From: Antedon mediterranea
Lineage: Eukaryota > Echinodermata > Crinoidea > Comatulida > Antedonidae
Direction: 5' to 3'
Assembly (NCBI RefSeq): GCF_964355755.1
Contig: NC_092676.1
Coordinates: 25,836,288-25,900,287 of the forward strand
DNA: 64,000 nucleotides
Below the pieces are notes generated by a model. That model saw only the letters and a program-made list of their open reading frames with translations, did not search any database and had not been told where the DNA came from. The first letter of the stretch is position 1; each line of letters begins with the position of its first letter. Both the position numbers and the translations under genes were made by a program. Positions 52,401 through 61,400 of the stretch are shown here, in pieces.

Positions 52401-55400
52401 GTGACTACAGGTCAACCATCAGCTGTGACTACAGGTCAACCATCAGCTGTAACAACTGCTCTACCTCCAACATCAACTACAGGACAGCCAACAGCTGTGA
52501 CTACAGGACAGCCATCAGCTGTGACTACAGGACAGCCATCAGCTGTAACAACAGCTCTACCACCAACATCAACTACAGGACAGCCATCAGCTGTGACTAC
52601 AAGAGAACCATCAGCTGCTACAACAGGACAACCATCAGCTGTTACAACAGAACAACCATCAGCTGTAACAACAGGACAACCGTCAGCTGTGACTACAGGA
52701 CAGCCATCAGCTGTGACAACGCCTCTATCACCAACATCCACTACAGGACAGCCATCAGCTGTTACAACAGGACAACCATCAGCTGTAACAACAGGAGAGC
52801 CATCAGCTGTTACAACAGGTCAACCATCAGCTGTTACAACAGGTCAACCATCAGCTGTAACAACTGCTCTACCACCAACATCAACTACAGGACAGCCATC
52901 AGCTGTCACAACAGGAGAGCCATCAGCTGTTACAACAGGAGAGCCATCAGCTGTTACAACAGGTAAACCATCAGCTGTAACAACTGCTCTACCACCAACA
53001 TCAACTACAGGACAGCCATCAGCTGTTACAACAGCACAACCATCAGCTGTGACTACAAGACAGCAATCAACTGTAACAACAGCTCTACCACCAACATCAA
53101 CTACAGGACAACCATCAGCTGTTACAACAGGAGAGCCATCAGCTATAACTACAGGACAGCCATCAGCTGTAACAACAGCTCTACCACCAACATCAACTAC
53201 AGGACAGCCATCAGCTGTAACAACGGGACTGCCATCTGCTGTGACTACAGGACAGCCATCAGCTGTTACAACAGGAGAGCCATCAGCTGTTACAACAGGA
53301 GAGCCATCAGCTGTTACAACAGGACAGCCATCAGCTGTTACAACAGGACAACCATCAGCTGTAACAACAGGACAACCGTCAGCTGTGACTACAGGACAGC
53401 CACCAGCTATAACTACAGGAGAGCCATCAGCTGTAACAACAGCTCTACCGCCAACATCAGCTACAGGACAGCCATCAGCTGTAACAACAGGACGGCCATT
53501 AGCTGTCACAACAGGACAACCATCAGCTGTTACAACAGGACAACCATCAGCTGTAACAGGACGGCCATCAGCTGTGACTACAGGACGGCCATCAGCTGTG
53601 ACTACAGGACAGCCATCAGCTGTGACTACAGGACAACCATCAGCTGTAACAACGGCTCTACCACCAACATCCACTACAGGACAGCCATCAGCTGTTACAA
53701 CAGGACAACCATCAGCTGTAACAACAGGAGAGCCATCAGCTGTTACAACAGGTCAACCATCAGCTGTAACAACTGCTCTACCACCAACATCAACTACAGG
53801 ACAGCCATCAGCTGTCACAACAGGAGAGCCATCAGCTGTTACAACAGGAGAGCCATCAGCTGTTACAACAGGTAAACCATCAGCTGTAACAACTGCTCTA
53901 CCACCAACATCAACTACAGGACAGCCATCAGCTGTTACAACAGCACAACCATCAGCTGTGACTACAAGACAGCAATCAACTGTAACAACAGCTCTACCAC
54001 CAACATCAACTACAGGACAACCATCAGCTGTTACAACAGGAGAGCCATCAGCTATAACTACAGGACAGCCATCAGCTGTAACAACAGCTCTACCACCAAC
54101 ATCAACTACAGGACAGCCATCAGCTGTAACAACGGGACTGCCATCTGCTGTGACTACAGGACAGCCATCAGCTGTTACAACAGGAGAGCCATCAGCTGTT
54201 ACAACAGGAGAGCCATCAGCTGTTACAACAGGACAGCCATCAGCTGTTACAACAGGACAACCATCAGCTGTAACAACAGGACAACCGTCAGCTGTGACTA
54301 CAGGACAGCCACCAGCTATAACTACAGGAGAGCCATCAGCTGTAACAACAGCTCTACTGCCAACATCAGCTACAGGACAGCCATCAGCTGTAACAACAGG
54401 ACGGCCATCAGCTGTCACAACAGGACAACCATCAGCTGTTACAACAGGACAACCATCAGCTGTAACAACAGGACGGCCATCAGCTGTGACTACAGGACGG
54501 CCATCAGCTGTGACTACAGGACAGCCATCAGCTGTGACTACAGGACAACCATCAGCTGTAACAACAGCTCTACCACCAACATCAACTACAGGACAGCCAT
54601 CAGCTGTGACTACAGGTCAACCATCAGCTGTAACAACTGCTCTACCTCCAACATCAACTACAGGACAGCCATCAGCTGTTACAACAGGACAACCATCAGC
54701 TGTAACAACATTACAACCGTCAACTGTGACTACAGGAAAGCCATCAGCTATAACTACAGGACAGCCATCAGCTATTACAACAGGACAGCCATCAGCTGTG
54801 ACAACGGCTCTACCACCAACATCCACTACAGGACAGCCATCAGCTGTTACAACAGGACAACCACCAGCTGTTACAACAGGACAGCCATCAGGTATAACTA
54901 CAGGACAGCCATCAGCTGTAACAACAGCTCTACCACCAACATCAACTACAGGACAACCATCAGCTGTTACAACAGGAGAGCCATCAGCTATAACTACAGG
55001 ACAGCCATCAGCTGTAACAACAGCTCTACCACCAACATCAACTACAGGACAGCCATCAGCTATAACAACAGGAGAGCCATCAGCTGTTACAACTGGTCAA
55101 CCATCAGCTGTAACAACTGCTCTACCACCAACATCAACTACAGGACAGCCATCAGCTGTCACAACAGGAGAGCCATCAGCTGTTACAACAGGTCAACCAT
55201 CAGCTGTGACAACTACTCTACCACCAACATCAACTACAGGACAACCATCAGCTGTTACAACAGCACAACCATCAGCTGTGACTACAGGACAGCCATCAGC
55301 TGTAACAACAGCTCTACCACCAACATCAACTACAGGACAACCATCAGCTGTTACAACACGAGAGCCATCAGCTATAACTACAGGACAGCCATCAGCTGTA

Positions 55401-58400
55401 ACAACAGCTCTACCACCAACATCAACTACAGGACACCCATCAGCTGTCACAACAGGAGAGCCATCAGCTGTTACAACAGGACAACCATCAGCTGTAACAA
55501 CAGGACAACCGTCAGCTGTGACTACAGGACAGCCATCAGCTATAACTACGGGAGAGCCATCAGCTGTAACAACAGCTCTACCGCCAACCTCAACTACAGG
55601 ACAGCCATCAGCTGTTACTACAGGTCAACCATCAGCTGTAACAACAGGACGGCCATCAGCTGTGACTACAGGACGGCCATCAGCTGTCACTACAGGACAG
55701 CCATCAGCTGTGACTACAGGACAACCATCAGCTGTAACAACAGCTCTACCACCAACATCAACTACAGGACAGCCATCAGCTGTGACTACAGGTCAACCAT
55801 CAGCTGTAACAACTGCTCTAACTCCAACATCAACTACAGGACAGCCATCAGCTGTTACAACAGGACAACCATCAGCTGTGACTACAAGACAGTCATCAGC
55901 TGTAACAACAGCTCTACCACCAACATCAACTACAGGACAGCTATCAGCTGTGACTACAAGAGAACCATCAGCTGCTACAACAGGACAACCGTCAGCTGTA
56001 ACAACAGCTCTACCACCAAAATCAACTACAGGACACCCATTAGCTGTTACAACAGGACAACCATCAGCTGTTACAACAGGACAACCATCAGCTGTAACAA
56101 CATTACAACCGTCAGCTGTGACTACAGGAAAGCCATCAGCTATAACTACAGGACAGCCATCGGCTATTACAACAGGACAGCCATCAGCTGTGACAACGGC
56201 TCTACCACCAACATCCACTACAGGACAGCCATCAGCTGTTACAACTGGACAACCATCAGCTGTTACAACAGGACAGCCATCAGGTATAACTACAGGACAG
56301 CCATCAGCTGTAACAACAGCTCTACCACCAACATCAACTACAGGACAACCATCAGCTGTTACAACAGGAGAGCCATCAGCTATAACTACAGGACAGCCAT
56401 CAGCTGTAACAACAGCTCTACCACCAACATCAACTACAGGACAGCCATCAGCTATAACAACAGGAGAGCCATCAGCTGTTACAACTGGTCAACCATCAGC
56501 TGTAACAACTGCTCTACCACCAACATCAACTACAGGACAGCCATCAGCTGTCACAACAGGAGAGCCATCAGCTGTTACAACAGGTCAACCATCAGCTGTT
56601 ACAACAGGTCAACCATCAGCTGTGACAACTGCTCTACCACCAACATCAACTACAGGACAACCATCAGCTGTTACAACAGCACAACCATCAGCTGTGACTA
56701 CAGGACAGCCATCAGCTGTAACAACAGCTCTACCACCAACATCAACTACAGGACAACCATCAGCTGTTACAACACGAGAGCCATCAGCTATAACTACAGG
56801 ACATCCATCAGCTGTAACAACAGCTCTACCACCAACATCAACTACAGGACAGCCATCAGCTGTCACAACAGGAGAGCCATCAGCTGTTACAACAGGACAA
56901 CCATCAGCTGTAACAACAGGACAACCGTCAGCTGTGACTACAGGACAGCCATCAGCTATAACTACGGGAGAGCCATCAGCTGTAACAACAGCTCTACCGC
57001 CAACATCAACTACAGGACAGCCATCAGCTGTTACTACAGGTCAACCATCAGCTGTTACAACAGGAAGGCCATCAGCTGTAACTACAGGGCAGCCATCAGT
57101 TGTAACAACGAGACGGCCATCAGCTGTGACTACAGGACAGCCCTCAGCTGTGACTACAGGACAGCCATCAGCTGTAACAACAGGACGGCCATTAGCTGTG
57201 ACTACAGAACAGCCATCAACTATAACTACAGGACAGCCATCAGCTATAACTACAGGACAGCCATCAGCTGTAACAACAGCTCTACCACCAACATCAACTA
57301 CAGGACAGCCATCAGCTGTGACTACAGGGCAGCCATCAGCTGTGACTACCGGACAGCCATCAGCTGTAACGACAGCTCTACCACCAACATCAACTACAGG
57401 ACAGCCATCAGCTGTGACTACAGGAGAACCATCAGCTGTTACAACAGGACAGCCATCAGCTGTGACTACAGCTCTACCACCAATATCAACTACCGGACAG
57501 CCATCAGCTGTGACTACAGGAGAGCCATCCGCTGTTACAACAGAACAACCATCAGCTGCTACAACAGGACGGCCATCAGCTATAACTACAGGGCAGCCGT
57601 CAGTTGTAACAACAGGACGGCCATCAGCTGTGACTACAGGACAGCCATCAGCTATAACTACAGGACAGCCATCAGCTGTAACAACAGCTCTACCACCAAC
57701 ATCTACTACAGGACAGCCTACTGCTGTTACCACAGGACAGCCATCAGCTATAACTACTGCTCTACCATCAACATCAACTACAGGACAGCCATCAGTTGTG
57801 ACTACAGGACGGCCATCAGCCGTGACTACAGCTCTACCACCAACATCAACAACAGGAGAGCCATCAGTTGTGACTACAGGACAGCCATCAGCTGTAACAA
57901 CAGGAGAGCCATCAGTTGTTACAACAGGACAACCGTCATCTGTTACTACAGGACGGCCATCAGCTATAACTACTGCTCTACCACCAACATCAACTACAGG
58001 ACAGCCATCAGTTGTGACTACAGGACGGCCATCAGCCGTGACTACAGCTCTACCACCAACATCAACAACAGGAGAGCCATCAGCTGTGACTACAGGACAG
58101 CCATCAACTGTAACAACAGGAGAGCCATCAGTTGTTACAACAGGACAACCATCAGCTGTGACTACAGGAACAACAGCTCTACCACCAACATCAACTACAT
58201 TACAGCCATCAGCTGTAACAACTGCTCTACCACCGACATCAACTACAGGACAGCCCTCAGCTGTAACAACAGGAGAGCCATCAGTTGTTACAACAGGACA
58301 ACCATCAGCTGTTACTACAGGACAGCCATCAGCTGTAACAACAGGACGGCCATCAGCTGTGACTACAGAACAGCCATCAACTATAACTACAGGACAGCCA

Positions 58401-61400
58401 TCAGCTGTAACAACAGCTCTACCACCAACATCAACTACAGGACAGCCATCAGCTGTGACTACAGGACAGCCATCAGCTGTGACAACAGGACAGCCATCAG
58501 CTGTGACTACAGGACAGCCATCAGCTGTAACTACAGGACAGCCATCAGCTGTAACAACAGCTCTACCACCAACATCAACTACAGGACAGCCATCAGCTGT
58601 GACTACAGGACAGCCATCAGCTGTGACTACAGGACAGCCATCAGCTGTAACGACAGCTCTACCACCAACATCAACTACAGGACAGCCATCAGTTGTGACT
58701 ACAGGACGGCCATCAGCCGTGACTACAGCTCTACCACCAACATCAACAACAGGAGAGCCATCAGTTGTGACTACAGGACAGCCATCTGCTGTAACAACAG
58801 GAGAGCCATCAGTTGTTACAACAGGACAACCGTCATCTGTAACTACAGGACGGCCATCAGCTATAACTACTGCTCTACCACCAACATCAACTACAGGACA
58901 GCCATCAGTTGTGACTACAGGACGGCCATCAGCCGTGACTACAGCTCTACCACCAACATCAACAACAGGAGAGCCATCAGCTGTGACTACAGGACAGCCA
59001 TCAACTGTAACAACAGGAGAGCCATCAGTTGTTACAACAGGACAACCATCAGCTGTGACTACAGGAACAACAGCTCTACCACCAACATCAACTACATTAC
59101 AGCCATCAGCTGTAACAACTGCTCTACCACCGACATCAACTACTGGACAGCCCTCAACTACAGGACAGCCCTCAACTGTAACAACAGGAGAGCCATCAGT
59201 TGTTACAACAGGACAACCATCAGCTGTTACTACAGGACAGCCATCAGCTGTAACAACAGGACGGCCATCAGCTGTGACTACAGAACAGCCATCAACTATA
59301 ACTACAGGACAGCCATCAGCTGTAACAACAGCTCTACCACCAACATCAACTACAGGACAGCCATCAGCTGTGACTACAGGACAGCCATCAACTGTGACAA
59401 CAGGACAGCCATCAGCTGTGACTACAGGACAGCCATTAGCTGTAACGACAGCTCTACCACCAACATCAACAACTACAGGACAGCCATCAGTTGTGACTAC
59501 AGGACAGCCATCAGCCGTGACTACAGCTCTACCACCCACATCAACAACAGGAGAGCCATCAGTTGTGACTACAGGACAGCCATCAGTTGTGACTACAGGA
59601 CAGCCATCAGCTGTAACAACAGGAGAGCCATCAGTTGTTACAACAGGACAACCGTCAGCTGTTACTACAGGACAGCCATCAACTGTAACAACAGGACGGC
59701 CAACAGCTGTGACTACAGGACGGCCATCAGCTGTAACTACAGGACAGCCATCAGCTGTAACAACAGCTCTACCACCAACATCAAGTACAGGACAGCCATC
59801 AGCTGTGACTACAGGACAGCCATCAGCTGTGACTACAGGAAAGCCATCAGCTGTAACGACAGCTCTACCACCAACATCAACTACAGGACAGCCATCAGCT
59901 GTGACTACAGGCCAGCCATCAGCTGTGACTACAGGACAGCCATCAGCTGTGACTACAGCTCTACCACCAATATCGACTACCGTACAGCCATCAGTTGTAA
60001 CAACAGGAGAGCCATCAGCTGTTACAACAGATGAACCATCAGCTGTAACAACTGCTCTACCACCAACATCAACTACAGGGCAGCCATCAGCTATAACTAC
60101 AGGGCAACCATCAGCTGTCACAACAGGAGAGCCATCCGCTGTTACAACAGAACAACCATCAGCTACTACAACAGGACGGCCATCAGCTATAACTACAGGG
60201 CAGCCATCAGTTGTAACAACAGGACGGCCATCAGCTTTGACTACAGGACGGCCATCAGCTGTGACTACAGGACAGCCATCAGCTATAACTACAGGACAGC
60301 CATCAGCTGTAACAACCGCTCTACCACCAACATCTACTACAGGACAGCCTACAGCTGTTACTACAGGACAGCCATCAGCTATAACTACTGCTCTACCACC
60401 AACATCAACTACAGGACAGCCATCAGTTGTGACTACAGCTCTACCACCAACATCAACAACAGGAGAGCCATCAGTTGTGACTACAGGACAGCCCTCAGCT
60501 GTAACAACAGGAGAGCCATCAGCTGTAACAACAGGACGGCCATCAGCTGTGACTACAGAACAGCCATCAACTATAACTACAGGACAGCCATCAGCTGTAA
60601 CAACAGCTCTACCACCAACATCTACTACAGGACAGCCATCAGCTGTTACAACAGGACAACCATCAGCTATAACTACAGGACAGCCATCAGCTGTAACGAC
60701 AGCTCTACCACCAACATCAACTACAGGACAGCCATCAGCTGTAACAACAGAACCATCAGCTGTTACAACAGGACAGCCATCAGCTATAACTACAGGACAG
60801 CCATCAGCTGTTACAACAGGACAACCATCAGCTGTGACTACTGGACAGCCATCAGCTGTAACAACATTACGGCCATCAGCTGTGACTACAGGACAGCCAT
60901 CAGCTATAACTACAGGACAGCCATCAGCTGTAACAACAGCGCTACCACCAACATCTACTACAGGACAGCCATCAGCTGTTACAACAGGAAAGCCATCAGC
61001 TATAACTACAGGACAGCCATCAGCTGTAACGACAGCTCTACCACCAACATCAACTACAGGACAGCCATCAGCTGTGACTACAGGACAGCCATCAGCTGTA
61101 ACAACAGGAGAACCATCAGCTGTTACAACAGGACAGCCATCAGCTGTAACTACAGGACAGCCATCAGCTGTTACAACAAGACAACCATCAGCTGTTACAA
61201 CAGGACAACCATCAGCTGTTACAACAGGACAACCATCAGCTGTGACTACAGGACAGCCATCAGTTGTTACAACAGGACAACCATCAGCTGTGACTACAGG
61301 ACAGCCATCAGCTGTAACAACAGGACGGCCATCAGCTTTGACTACAGGACAGTCATCAGTTGTGACTACAGGACAACCATCAGCTATAACTACAGGACAG

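Noticed and set aside
48692-52966. A 1,424-codon plus-strand frame (NYRTAISC repeats) overlapping the mucin
   Set aside because: Same periodicity effect in another frame. It lacks link to upstream exons and would be Asn/Cys/Tyr-rich with no known design.
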